This document shows, piece by piece, positions 11,426 through 19,605 of a stretch of DNA of 56,530 bases. Source of the stretch: Roseomonas genomospecies 6 (GTDB taxonomy: Bacteria > Pseudomonadota > Alphaproteobacteria > Azospirillales > Azospirillaceae); the NCBI RefSeq assembly GCF_008365375.1, contig NZ_QOKW01000035.1, positions 1 through 56,530 on the forward strand. Reading direction: 5' to 3'. Each line of letters begins with the position of its first letter. Within the stretch, counting starts at the first letter, position 1. The notes under the pieces are model-generated. The model was given only the letters and a program-made list of their open reading frames with translations, made no database searches and had not been told where the DNA came from. The position numbers were made by a program, and so were the translations under genes.

Positions 11426-12300
11426 GTCTGCGCGACTCGCTGCTGGCGCTCCTGGTCATGGCGACCTGGGGCCTGAACTTCGTCGTCGCGAAATGGGGTC
11501 TGGCGGAGTTCCCGCCCCTCTTCATCATGGCGCTGCGCTTCGTCGCGGTGGCCGCTCTGATCGTGCCCTTCAAGCGCATTCCCTGGCACGCGGCACGGCC
11601 CATCGCGCTGCTGTCGGTGACCTTGGGCTCCGTGCATTTTCCGCTGATGTTCATGGGGCTGGACGGCATCGACGCGGCCACCGCCTCGCTGGCGGCGCAG
11701 GCTCAGGTGCCCTTCTCCTCCCTGCTGGCCGCGATCGTCTTCAAGGACAAGCTGGGGTGGAGCCGCGCCATCGGCATGGCCGCCGCCTTCGCGGGCGTCA
11801 TGGTCATCGCGGGGGAGCCGCGGCTGTCCGGGTCGCTGGTCCCGCTGTTCATGATCCTGGGCGCCAGCTTCGCCTTCTCCGTCGCCAGCATCCAGATGAA
11901 GATGATCGTCGGGGTGGACGGCTTCGCTCTGAACGGCTGGATGGCCCTGTTCGCCGCTCCGCAGTTGCTGCTGCTCTCCTTCCTGTTCGAGGAAGGGCAG
12001 ATGACGGCGCTGACCAACTCCACCCTGTGGGGCTGGGGAGCCATCGCCTACATGGCGGTGGGCGTGACCATCGGCGCCTATGGAATGTGGTATCCGTTGC
12101 TGCGGAAATACTCGGTGAACCAGACCATGCCCTTTCTGTTGACCGTGCCGGTCTTCGGGGTGCTGGCGGGAGTCCTTCTGATGGACGATCCCTTCACGCT
12201 CCGGCTGGTGCTGGGCGGGCTGTTGACCGTGGGCGGCATGGCCGTCATCGTGAAGCGGCGCCCGACGGCGCTGGCGGAGAAGGTGACGAATCCGACCTGA
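11422..12300 (+). CDS. EamA-family (DMT) inner-membrane transporter, 292 aa
   Basis: Drug/metabolite-type exporter with about ten predicted membrane segments in two EamA repeats. The first opens with LLALLVMATWGLNFVVAKWGL and the second near residue 145 with a Leu/Phe-rich stretch (LVPLFMILGASFAFSVASI). The short hydrophilic C-terminus (KRRPTALAEK) is typical. The ATG at 11422 overlaps the uup stop as ATGA, so the two are co-translated. Substrate is unknown; family members export amino acids and other metabolites. Length and topology are normal. Confidence 0.88.
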   Translation: MSLRDSLLALLVMATWGLNFVVAKWGLAEFPPLFIMALRFVAVAALIVPFKRIPWHAARPIALLSVTLGSVHFPLMFMGLDGIDAATASLAAQAQVPFSSLLAAIVFKDKLGWSRAIGMAAAFAGVMVIAGEPRLSGSLVPLFMILGASFAFSVASIQMKMIVGVDGFALNGWMALFAAPQLLLLSFLFEEGQMTALTNSTLWGWGAIAYMAVGVTIGAYGMWYPLLRKYSVNQTMPFLLTVPVFGVLAGVLLMDDPFTLRLVLGGLLTVGGMAVIVKRRPTALAEKVTNPT

Positions 12301-12310
12301 GGGAACCGGA

Positions 12311-13009
12311 ATGACCAGGACGGATGCCGGATGCATCGACCGCCCCTCGCCCAACCACGGGCCGCGGCCCGAGGGGGTGCGGGTGGAGTTGCTGATCCTC
12401 CACTACACGGGCATGCCCACCGCCGAATCGGCACTGTCCCGGCTGTGCGAGCCCGCCGCCCAGGTCAGCGCCCACTACACGGTGGACGAGGACGGCACCG
12501 TCTACGCCCATGTACCGGAGGACCGGCGCGCCTGGCACGCCGGGCTGTCGTCCTGGCGGGGCCGGACCGACGTGAACAGCCGCTCCATCGGAATCGAGAT
12601 CGTCAACCCGGGGCACGAGTTCGGCTACCGCCCCTTCCCCGCCGTCCAGATGGCCGCGGTGGCGGATCTGTGCCTGGACGTCATGGGCCGGCATGGGATC
12701 GCGCCCGCCGACGTGCTGGGCCACAGCGACATCGCCCCCGCCCGCAAGGAGGACCCCGGCGAGCTGTTCGACTGGCCGGGTCTGGCCGCGCGGGGAATCG
12801 GCCTGTGGCCGGAGCCCACCGCGGCGGACGACCTGCCCGAATCCGGGGAGGATGTGGCGGCGCTTCTGGGACGCTATGGGTACGACGCCGCCGAATCGCG
12901 GACGCTGCTGTCCTTCCAGCGCCATTTCCACCCGGAACGCCTGACCGGAGAGGCAAACCCGGAGACCCTGCGCCGCCTGCGCGCCCTGCTGCGGATGACC
13001 GGGCGCTGA
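12311..13009 (+). CDS. amiD: N-acetylmuramoyl-L-alanine amidase, AmiD-like (Amidase_2)
   Basis: Zinc amidase cleaving the MurNAc-L-Ala bond in murein or anhydro-muropeptide recycling. The Amidase_2 domain is clear: the first zinc His in LLILHYTGMP (about residue 36), then SAHYTVDEDGTVYAHVPEDRRAWHAG, the GIEIVNPG strand, and the second His with the zinc Asp in GHSDIAPARKEDPG (about residues 138-151). The C-terminal 70 residues form a small helical peptidoglycan-binding-like extension containing LLGRYGYD. No signal peptide is visible, so a cytosolic AmpD-type role in recycling is as likely as a periplasmic one. GAGGG upstream of the ATG serves as ribosome-binding site. The gene starts 10 bp after the EamA gene and is probably in the same transcript. 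Confidence 0.88.
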   Translation: MTRTDAGCIDRPSPNHGPRPEGVRVELLILHYTGMPTAESALSRLCEPAAQVSAHYTVDEDGTVYAHVPEDRRAWHAGLSSWRGRTDVNSRSIGIEIVNPGHEFGYRPFPAVQMAAVADLCLDVMGRHGIAPADVLGHSDIAPARKEDPGELFDWPGLAARGIGLWPEPTAADDLPESGEDVAALLGRYGYDAAESRTLLSFQRHFHPERLTGEANPETLRRLRALLRMTGR

Positions 13010-13023
13010 AAGCCGGGGGATAA

Positions 13024-13135
13024 ACCACAGAGACTCGGAGACACAAAGAGCCGCATGGCTGCGTTCCGGCTCCATGCCCCCGAATCGCACAGGCCTCCGC
13101 CTCTCGATTCCTCCGTGTCTCCGTGCCTCTGTGGT
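13024..13135. repeat. MITE-like element with ACCACAGAG terminal inverted repeats
   Basis: A 112-bp non-coding element. The left end 13024-13048 and the right end 13111-13135 are inverted copies with 21 of 25 positions matching. Both have the 8-bp rhythm ACRRAGRC. The same end structure brackets the GxxExxY gene at 50321-50808, so this looks like an internally deleted relative of that element. It lies between the amidase stop and rnpB. Confidence 0.65.
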
Positions 13136-13199
13136 GAATTCCCTGTCCGGACGCCGAATCGCGCCATTGCGAATCGGGCGGCAACTCTATACACAGGGC

Positions 13200-13621
<422 letters not shown>

Positions 13622-14014
13622 TATCCCCACCACGTCCGGATTACTGACCTACCCCTTTCCCGCAGCCGGGACTGGGATCGCGCCCCACTGTCCACAGATT
13701 TCCCCAGCTTCATCCACAGCCGGTGGATAACTGTGGGGCAAATTCCCATGCCGTCCCATGATGCATCTCGGTAGGTTACCCCAGCAGGCTATACCATTCG
13801 TAGGGTGCGATTCGCCCATATGGAAAGCCACATGATGGGAACCATTCTCGGGAATCCTGGAACATCCTGCGAACTCTGTGAGGCAATGGCGCGTTTTTGC
13901 TCATAGGCGCCCTGATATATTGCCGATTCTCGCCGATTCCGCTCACCTATTTGCACGGTGGCAACACATCAGGTGAAAAGTCTTGACAGCACCATCTGAA
14001 TACTAGAGGGGGCG
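13622..14014. other. Intergenic region between rnpB and the mraZ control region
   Basis: No coding region. Positions 13680-13760 hold several DnaA-box-like words: TGTCCACAG, ATCCACAG and GTGGATAA. They also hold TGG words 10 bp apart at 13724 and 13734, and CCCATG words 10 bp apart at 13745 and 13755. A TTGACA at 13983-13988 has no well-placed -10 partner. From 13760 on the region is less GC-rich than the surroundings, as expected of a promoter region. Confidence 0.5.
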
Positions 14015-14054
14015 TTGACGCCCACCCTGTCCCATGCTATCCCATGAAAGCCCA
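14015..14054 (+). promoter_or_regulatory. Putative dcw promoter with four MraZ-type boxes
   Basis: CCCA occurs at 14021, 14031, 14041 and 14051, exactly every 10 bp. On the minus strand this reads TGGG repeated with a 10-bp period. Established knowledge: MraZ represses its own dcw promoter by binding tandem (G)TGGG repeats separated by about 5 nt, the same 10-bp period. A possible promoter overlaps them: -35 TTGACG at 14015-14020, 17-bp spacer, -10 TATCCC at 14038-14043. The boxes would therefore block polymerase. The resulting leader before mraZ is about 120 nt. Confidence 0.7.
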
Positions 14055-14174
14055 GTTTGGAGGGGGAACTACCCAACCAAGGTAGCCAGACCGGGCGCGT
14101 TCAGCGGCAAGAGCGGATAGGGCTTCGCGACGGCGAAGTCCGGCAACGGGAGAAGGGGGGCGTTCGTCAGGCCG

Positions 14175-14672
14175 ATGGCCATTTTCCTGTCCACATACGT
14201 CAACAAAGTTGACAGGAAAGGCCGCTGCTCCATCCCGGCGCAGTTCCGGCAGTCGCTTGCCAAGACGTCGGCGCCCGGCACCGTCTACCTGTGGCCCTCG
14301 CTGAACCATCAGGCGCTGGAAGGCGCCGATCAGGACTATCTCGACGTCCTGTCCGAAAGCCTGGAATCCCCCGATCTGGATTCGGACGAGCGCGACATGA
14401 TCGAGACCTTCATCTTCGGCAAGCTGATCCCCGTCTCGCTGGACACCGAAGGCCGGATCGTCCTGCCCAAGGAATTGTCCGAATTCGCCGGAATCGATGA
14501 GGAAGCCGCCTTCATCGGCCGCCGCAAGACCTTCCAGATCTGGGAACCTGGCGCCCTGAAGGCCCATGAACAGACGCTGCGCGACCAGGTCGTGCGCAAG
14601 GACATTTCGCTGAGCCAGATCGTCGCCAAGGCATCCCGCGCCGCCGCCGGCCGGGCAGGGGAGGGCGCATGA
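14175..14672 (+). CDS. mraZ: Transcriptional regulator MraZ
   Basis: First gene of the dcw cluster; a DNA-binding autoregulator that forms ring oligomers. The 165-aa protein has two MraZ/AbrB-like repeats. The first carries the signature VDRKGRCSIPAQFRQSL (about residues 12-28), the second SLDTEGRIVLPKEL (about 91-104), each with the family DxxGR core. An Ala/Lys-rich tail follows. AGG lies just before the ATG at 14175, and a stronger AGAAGGGGGG lies about 20 nt upstream, so initiation may be weak. Its likely operator is the CCCA array 120 bp upstream. It overlaps rsmH by 4 bp. Confidence 0.95.
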   Translation: MAIFLSTYVNKVDRKGRCSIPAQFRQSLAKTSAPGTVYLWPSLNHQALEGADQDYLDVLSESLESPDLDSDERDMIETFIFGKLIPVSLDTEGRIVLPKELSEFAGIDEEAAFIGRRKTFQIWEPGALKAHEQTLRDQVVRKDISLSQIVAKASRAAAGRAGEGA

Positions 14673-15652
14673 CCGTCCCCACCCCCGTCTCCCCTCACGT
14701 CTCCGTCCTGCTGGACGAGGTTGTGGACGCGCTCTCCCCGCGCGACGGCGGCGTCTATGTGGACGGCACCTTCGGCGCCGGCGGCTATGCCCGCGCGATT
14801 CTCGACCGGGCCGATTGCCGGGTCTGGGGAATCGACCGCGATCCGGAAGCCATCGAGCGTGGCCGCAAGCTCGCCCTCGCCTATCCGGGCCGGCTGGACA
14901 TCGTCGAAGGCCGATTCGGCGACATGGACCGGCTGCTGGCCGAGCACGGCGTCGAATCGGTGGACGGCGTGGCGCTGGACATCGGCGTCTCCTCCCCGCA
15001 GATCGACGAGCCGGAGCGTGGCTTCTCCTTCCGATTCGACGGCCCGCTCGACATGCGCATGGGACGGGATGGGCCGACCGCCGCCGACGTGGTGAACACC
15101 GCGGAGGCCGACGAACTGGCCGACATCATCTTCCACTATGGCGAGGAGCGCATGGCCCGCCGCGTGGCCCGCGCCATCGTCGCCGCGCGCCAGACCGCCC
15201 CCTTCACCCGCACGAAGCAACTGGCCGATCTGGTGCGGTCGGTGGTGCCGAAGGGGAAGGGCGACGCCATCGACCCGGCGACCCGCACGTTCCAGGCGCT
15301 GCGCATCCATGTGAACGACGAGCTGGGCGAGCTGCGCCGCGGCCTTGCCGCCGCCGAGTCGCTGCTGAAGCCCGGCGGGCGCCTCGCCGTCGTCTCCTTC
15401 CATTCGCTGGAGGACCGGGAAGTGAAGACGTTCCTGAAGGAACGCTCCTCGCCCCCGCCCTCCCCGTCCCGACACGCGCCGAGCCTTGTGGCGGACGCGC
15501 GGTCCCCGTCCTTCCGGCTCCTGTCGCGCAAGCCCATCGTGCCGACGGACTCGGAAGCCCACAGCAACCCCCGCGCGCGCTCCGCCCGGCTGCGCGCGGC
15601 AGAACGCACGGCGGCGCCGGCCTATCCGGCGCCCGGCAAGGAGGCGGCATGA
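14669..15652 (+). CDS. rsmH: 16S rRNA (cytosine1402-N4)-methyltransferase RsmH
   Basis: SAM-dependent enzyme (formerly MraW) that N4-methylates C1402 of 16S rRNA in the decoding centre. The 327-aa sequence starts with the family opening HVSVLLDEVVDAL, then the SAM-binding DGTFGAGGYARAIL (about residues 35-48) and GIDRDPEAI. The mid-protein ALDIGVSSPQID and GFSFRFDGPLDMRM are RsmH hallmarks, as is LAVVSFHSLEDREVK near residue 250. ATGA overlaps join it to mraZ upstream and ftsL downstream. Confidence 0.97.
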   Translation: MTVPTPVSPHVSVLLDEVVDALSPRDGGVYVDGTFGAGGYARAILDRADCRVWGIDRDPEAIERGRKLALAYPGRLDIVEGRFGDMDRLLAEHGVESVDGVALDIGVSSPQIDEPERGFSFRFDGPLDMRMGRDGPTAADVVNTAEADELADIIFHYGEERMARRVARAIVAARQTAPFTRTKQLADLVRSVVPKGKGDAIDPATRTFQALRIHVNDELGELRRGLAAAESLLKPGGRLAVVSFHSLEDREVKTFLKERSSPPPSPSRHAPSLVADARSPSFRLLSRKPIVPTDSEAHSNPRARSARLRAAERTAAPAYPAPGKEAA

Positions 15653-16368
15653 AATACAAATCCGCGCTTTTCTGGGGTGGCCTGATCGCCGCCGCCGGCT
15701 TCGTCGTCTTCGAAACCAGCTACGAGGTCCAGGAGCTGGAGGAAAAGCTGGGCTCGCTCAACCGCAAGATCATGGTGGAGCAGGAAGCCATCCAGGTCCT
15801 GAAGGCCGAATGGAGCTTCCTGAACGACCCGACGCGCCTGGAGAACCTGTCGCGCGAGCATCTGGCGCTTCAGCCGACCGAGGCGCGCCAGTTCGTGGCG
15901 ATGAACGTCGTCCCGATGCGCCCGACTCCCGCCGTGGCGCCGGAGGAGGCTCCGGCCCCGCTGCCGCCGATGGTCCGCAACCAGTCCCCGGGCACGGCGC
16001 CGAACGTGGCGACGGCCTCCACCGGGAACAGCGCCGTGGGCGGCGGCGCCATCGTTCAGGGCGGCATCCAGAGCGGCGCGGTGATTCCGGCCTCGGCCTC
16101 GCCGATGAAGCCGGCTCCGATCAAGCCCTCGGCCATCGTGCCGGCCTCGGCCAAGGCCCCGCCCCTGCCCGCCGCCCCGGCCGCCAAGTCCGCCCCGGCT
16201 CCGGTGGTGACGACCAGGCCGACCGAGATCGCCGCCAAGCCGGCGCCGGCCGCTGCCGCGCCGAAGCCGCTGGCCCCGCCGCCGGGTGCCGCTGCCGCCC
16301 GTCCCCCGCAGCCCCAGGCGCATGACAGCATCGGCCTTCTGGTCGCCCGCCTCGGAGCCAACCGATGA
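15649..16368 (+). CDS. ftsL: Cell division protein FtsL with long Ala/Pro-rich tail
   Basis: Bitopic divisome protein of the FtsQLB complex. A very short cytoplasmic start (MKYKS) precedes one membrane helix (LFWGGLIAAAGFVVFETSY, about residues 6-24). A periplasmic coiled coil follows (VQELEEKLGSLNRKIMVEQEAIQVLKAEWSFL in blocks, about 26-58), with the FtsL signature NDPTRLENLSREHLALQP. The remaining ~140 residues are Pro/Ala/Thr-rich with no domain; total length 239 aa against roughly 100-130 in typical FtsL. Position between rsmH and ftsI, with 4-bp overlaps on both sides, confirms the assignment. Confidence 0.9.
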   Translation: MKYKSALFWGGLIAAAGFVVFETSYEVQELEEKLGSLNRKIMVEQEAIQVLKAEWSFLNDPTRLENLSREHLALQPTEARQFVAMNVVPMRPTPAVAPEEAPAPLPPMVRNQSPGTAPNVATASTGNSAVGGGAIVQGGIQSGAVIPASASPMKPAPIKPSAIVPASAKAPPLPAAPAAKSAPAPVVTTRPTEIAAKPAPAAAAPKPLAPPPGAAAARPPQPQAHDSIGLLVARLGANR

Positions 16369-18170
16369 ACGTCCCGCCGCCCGGCACCGATCCCGCGCAC
16401 GGCGCCTATGGCGTGCCGCCCCCGGCTTCCAAGCCGCGGACGTCGCTGTCGGTCGCGCTGGAACAGGGCCGGAACCGGTTGATGGTGACCGCGGCCATGG
16501 TTGCCGTAGTCTTTACCGCCATCGGCGTGAAGCTGGTGGACGCGACCCTGTTCAGCCGCGCGGCGGAGCCCCGCCCGCGCATGGCCGCGGAGGTGGACGC
16601 CCCGCCGGTCGGGCGCGCGGACATCGTGGACCGCAACGGCAACCTGCTGGCGACCTCGCTGGCCACCCAGTCGCTCTACGCCGACCCGAAGCTGATCAGC
16701 CGCCCGGACGAGGTCGCGCGCAAGCTGACCACCGTCCTGCCGGAGCTGGACTACAAGGATCTGCTGACCAAGCTCAGCGGCGACAAGCGCTTCGTCTGGC
16801 TCAAGCGCAACCTGACGCCGAAGCAGCAGGCGGCGGTGTTCCGGCTGGGCCTTCCCGGCGTCTATTTCGAGCGGGAGGAGCGCCGCTTCTATCCGGCCTC
16901 CAACCTGACCTCGCATCTGGTCGGCTTCACCGGCGTCGACAACAACGGCCTCGCCGGGCTGGAGCAGCAGTTCAACAAGCGCCTGACCACCGATCCGAAG
17001 CCGTTGCAGCTTTCGATCGACCTGCGCCTTCAGCACATCCTGAAGAAGGAGCTGCTGACGACGATCGAGGAGTTCAGCGCGATCGGCGCCACCGGCATCG
17101 TCTTCGACGTGCGCAACGGCGAAGTGTTGTCGATGATCTCGCTGCCCGACTTCGATCCACACAACCCGACGGGGCTCGACCCGGACACGCTGTTCAACCG
17201 CGCGACGCTCGGCGTGTACGAGATGGGCTCCACCTTCAAGATCTTCAACACGGCGATGTCGCTGGATTCGGGCAAGATCCGCGTGTCCGACACCTTCGAC
17301 ACCGTCAACAACATCCAGGTCGGCCGTTTCACCATCCGCGAATTCCACGCGTTCAAGCACAATCTGACCGTGGCGGAGGTGTTCCAGGAATCGTCGAACC
17401 TCGGCTCGGTGCGCATGGCCATGTCGCTCGGCGTGCAGCACCAGAAATCCTTCATGACCAAGCTGGGCTTCACCCGCCCGACCTCGCTGGAGCTGCCGGA
17501 GAACGGCTGGCCGCTGGTGCCGAACCCGTGGCGGGAGGTCAACGCCATGACCATCTCCTTCGGCCACGGCATGTCGGTCAGCCCGATGCACACGGTGAAC
17601 GCCGCCGCCGCGGTCATCAACGGCGGCGTGCTGCACCCGCCGACCCTGCTGAAGCGCGACCACGAGGCGGAGGTTCCGGGCGAGCAGGTCATCAGCCCGA
17701 AGACGTCGGCCATGATGCGCCGGCTGTTCCGCTTCGTGGTCACCGACGGCACTGCCAAGGCGGCCAACGCCAAGGGCTATGTCGTCGGCGGCAAGACCGG
17801 CACGGCGGACAAGCAGAAGGGCCGGGGCTACGCCAAGAACTCCCGCATGTCGTCGTTCCTCGGGGCCTTCCCGATGCACGACCCGCGCTACATCGTCTAC
17901 GTGATGGTGGACGAGCCGAAGGGCACCAAGAAGACCTACGGCTTCGCCACCGGCGGCTGGGTCGCCGCTCCCGCGGTCGGCCGGATCGTGAAGCAGATCG
18001 GTCCGCTGCTGGGCGTCCAGCCGGTGGACGAGGCTTCGCCCGAGGTCATCAACGCCACCTACATCAACGCCGCGGGTCAGACGACCCCGCCCGCACCGCC
18101 GCCTCCGCCCGCGCAACCGAAAGGCAGCACCGTTGCTTCTGTCCCACCTGCTGGCAACAAGCCGCACTGA
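16365..18170 (+). CDS. ftsI: Peptidoglycan D,D-transpeptidase FtsI (PBP3)
   Basis: Septal class B penicillin-binding protein, 601 aa. A short Pro-rich cytoplasmic stretch is followed by one membrane helix at about residues 40-60 (LMVTAAMVAVVFTAIGVKLV). The PBP dimerisation/pedestal domain contains GRADIVDRNGNLLATSLAT and the E-R-x-Y-P segment EERRFYPASNLTSHLVGF. The transpeptidase domain has active-site S289-T-F-K, the SSN motif (ESSNLGS) and KTG (GGKTGTAD). The C-terminus is a Pro/Ala-rich tail. The gene overlaps ftsL by 4 bp and murE by 38 bp. Confidence 0.96.
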   Translation: MNVPPPGTDPAHGAYGVPPPASKPRTSLSVALEQGRNRLMVTAAMVAVVFTAIGVKLVDATLFSRAAEPRPRMAAEVDAPPVGRADIVDRNGNLLATSLATQSLYADPKLISRPDEVARKLTTVLPELDYKDLLTKLSGDKRFVWLKRNLTPKQQAAVFRLGLPGVYFEREERRFYPASNLTSHLVGFTGVDNNGLAGLEQQFNKRLTTDPKPLQLSIDLRLQHILKKELLTTIEEFSAIGATGIVFDVRNGEVLSMISLPDFDPHNPTGLDPDTLFNRATLGVYEMGSTFKIFNTAMSLDSGKIRVSDTFDTVNNIQVGRFTIREFHAFKHNLTVAEVFQESSNLGSVRMAMSLGVQHQKSFMTKLGFTRPTSLELPENGWPLVPNPWREVNAMTISFGHGMSVSPMHTVNAAAAVINGGVLHPPTLLKRDHEAEVPGEQVISPKTSAMMRRLFRFVVTDGTAKAANAKGYVVGGKTGTADKQKGRGYAKNSRMSSFLGAFPMHDPRYIVYVMVDEPKGTKKTYGFATGGWVAAPAVGRIVKQIGPLLGVQPVDEASPEVINATYINAAGQTTPPAPPPPPAQPKGSTVASVPPAGNKPH

Positions 18171-19605
18171 CGCGGCCTCCTCCACCGTCGAGGTACCAGC
18201 CGTCACCGTGACCGGGCTGACCGCGGACAGCCGCGCGGTCAGGCCCGGTTTCGTCTTTGCCGCCCTGCCCGGCGCGAAGGCGGACGGGCGCGCCTTCATC
18301 GCCGACGCGCTCGCCAAGGGCGCCGTCGCGGTGGTGGCGCCCTTGGGGACCGCCCTGCCCGCCGGCAGCGCCGCGCTGCTGATCGAGGACGCGCAGCCGC
18401 GCCGTCTCTTCGCGCGTCTGGCCGCGGCCTTCCACGGGCGGCAGCCGGACACGGTGGTGGCGGTGACGGGGACCAACGGCAAGACCTCCACCGTCCAGTT
18501 CGCGCGCCAGATGTGGGACCTGATGGGCCTGAAGGCGGCCAGCCTGGGCACGCTGGGGCTGATCGGGCCGGGGCTGGACGATTACGGCGGAATGACCACA
18601 CCGGACCCGGTGTCGCTCCACCGCGATCTCGCCGCCGTCAAGGACAAGGGGATCGAGCATCTGGCGATGGAAGCGTCCAGCCACGGGCTGGAGCAGTTCC
18701 GGCTGGACGGCGTGGTCCTGAAGGCGGCGGGCTTCACCAACCTGACCCGCGACCATCTGGACTATCACGGCACGATGGAGGCCTATCTCCAGGCCAAGGC
18801 GATGCTGTTCGGACGGGTGTTGCCCGATGGGGGAACCGCCGTCCTGAACGCCGACAGCGGCACCTTCGCCGAGCTTGCCGGGATTTGTTCACAGCGCGGT
18901 CACCGCGTCTTCGGCTACGGTCTGGCCGGTCGCGAGATCCGGGTGAACGGGGTCGAGCCGCTGGCCCACGGCCAGCGCCTGGACCTGACGGTCCTGGGCC
19001 GCGATCTCACCGTGGACCTGCCGCTGGCGGGCCGCTTCCAGGCGTGGAACGTGCTGTGCGCGCTCGGCCTGGTGATCGGCTCCGGCGCGGACTGTGACGC
19101 GGCGCTCGCCACCCTGACCCGCCTGGACGGCGTGCCGGGGCGCCTGCAGCACGTCGCCACCCACCCCTGCGGGGCGGCGGTCTATGTCGATTTCGCCCAC
19201 ACGCCCGACGCGCTGGAAACGGTGCTGCTGGCGCTGAAGCAGCACGCCCGGAACCGCCTGATCGCGGTGTTCGGGTGCGGCGGCGACCGCGACCGCGGGA
19301 AGCGGCCGGTGATGGGGGAGCTTGCCGGCCGTCTGGCCGACCGCGCCATCGTCACCGACGACAACCCGCGCACCGAGGTGCCGGCGGCCATCCGCAAGGA
19401 GGTATTGGCGGGGCACCCGGCCCTGGAGGAGATCGGCGACCGGCGCGAGGCCATCCGCGCCGCCGTCCGCGGCCTCCGGCCCGGTGACGTGCTGGTCATC
19501 GCCGGCAAGGGACATGAGCATGGTCAGATCGTCGGGACGGAGGTCCTTCCCTTCGACGACGCGACCGAGGCAAGGGCCGCCGTGGCGGAGGTTGGAGCAG
19601 CATGA
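18133..19605 (+). CDS. murE: UDP-MurNAc-L-Ala-D-Glu:meso-DAP ligase MurE
   Basis: Adds meso-diaminopimelate to the UDP-MurNAc dipeptide. The TTG start at 18133 is chosen because it gives MLLSHLLA, matching the usual MurE N-terminus, with GAAAGG upstream; any later start would remove the first strand. This start lies inside ftsI (38-bp overlap). ATP binding is at VTGTNGKTSTVQFAR (about residues 112-126), the carbamylated-Lys and substrate regions around MEASSHGLEQFRLDG. The meso-DAP specificity motif DNPR is at residues 410-413, so the organism makes DAP-type peptidoglycan. Length (490 aa) is normal. Confidence 0.96.
   Translation: MLLSHLLATSRTDAASSTVEVPAVTVTGLTADSRAVRPGFVFAALPGAKADGRAFIADALAKGAVAVVAPLGTALPAGSAALLIEDAQPRRLFARLAAAFHGRQPDTVVAVTGTNGKTSTVQFARQMWDLMGLKAASLGTLGLIGPGLDDYGGMTTPDPVSLHRDLAAVKDKGIEHLAMEASSHGLEQFRLDGVVLKAAGFTNLTRDHLDYHGTMEAYLQAKAMLFGRVLPDGGTAVLNADSGTFAELAGICSQRGHRVFGYGLAGREIRVNGVEPLAHGQRLDLTVLGRDLTVDLPLAGRFQAWNVLCALGLVIGSGADCDAALATLTRLDGVPGRLQHVATHPCGAAVYVDFAHTPDALETVLLALKQHARNRLIAVFGCGGDRDRGKRPVMGELAGRLADRAIVTDDNPRTEVPAAIRKEVLAGHPALEEIGDRREAIRAAVRGLRPGDVLVIAGKGHEHGQIVGTEVLPFDDATEARAAVAEVGAA

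Noticed and set aside
13680..13760. Chromosomal origin of replication
   Set aside because: DnaA-like words are few and imperfect, and neither dnaA, gidA, hemE nor an AT-rich unwinding region is nearby.
13980..14010. TTGACA at 13983 as the dcw -35
   Set aside because: No -10-like hexamer at 16-18 bp; the TTGACG at 14015 with TATCCC 17 bp on fits better.
16056..18551. Minus-strand 831-codon open frame across ftsL, ftsI and murE
   Set aside because: Shadow of three well-identified + strand genes.
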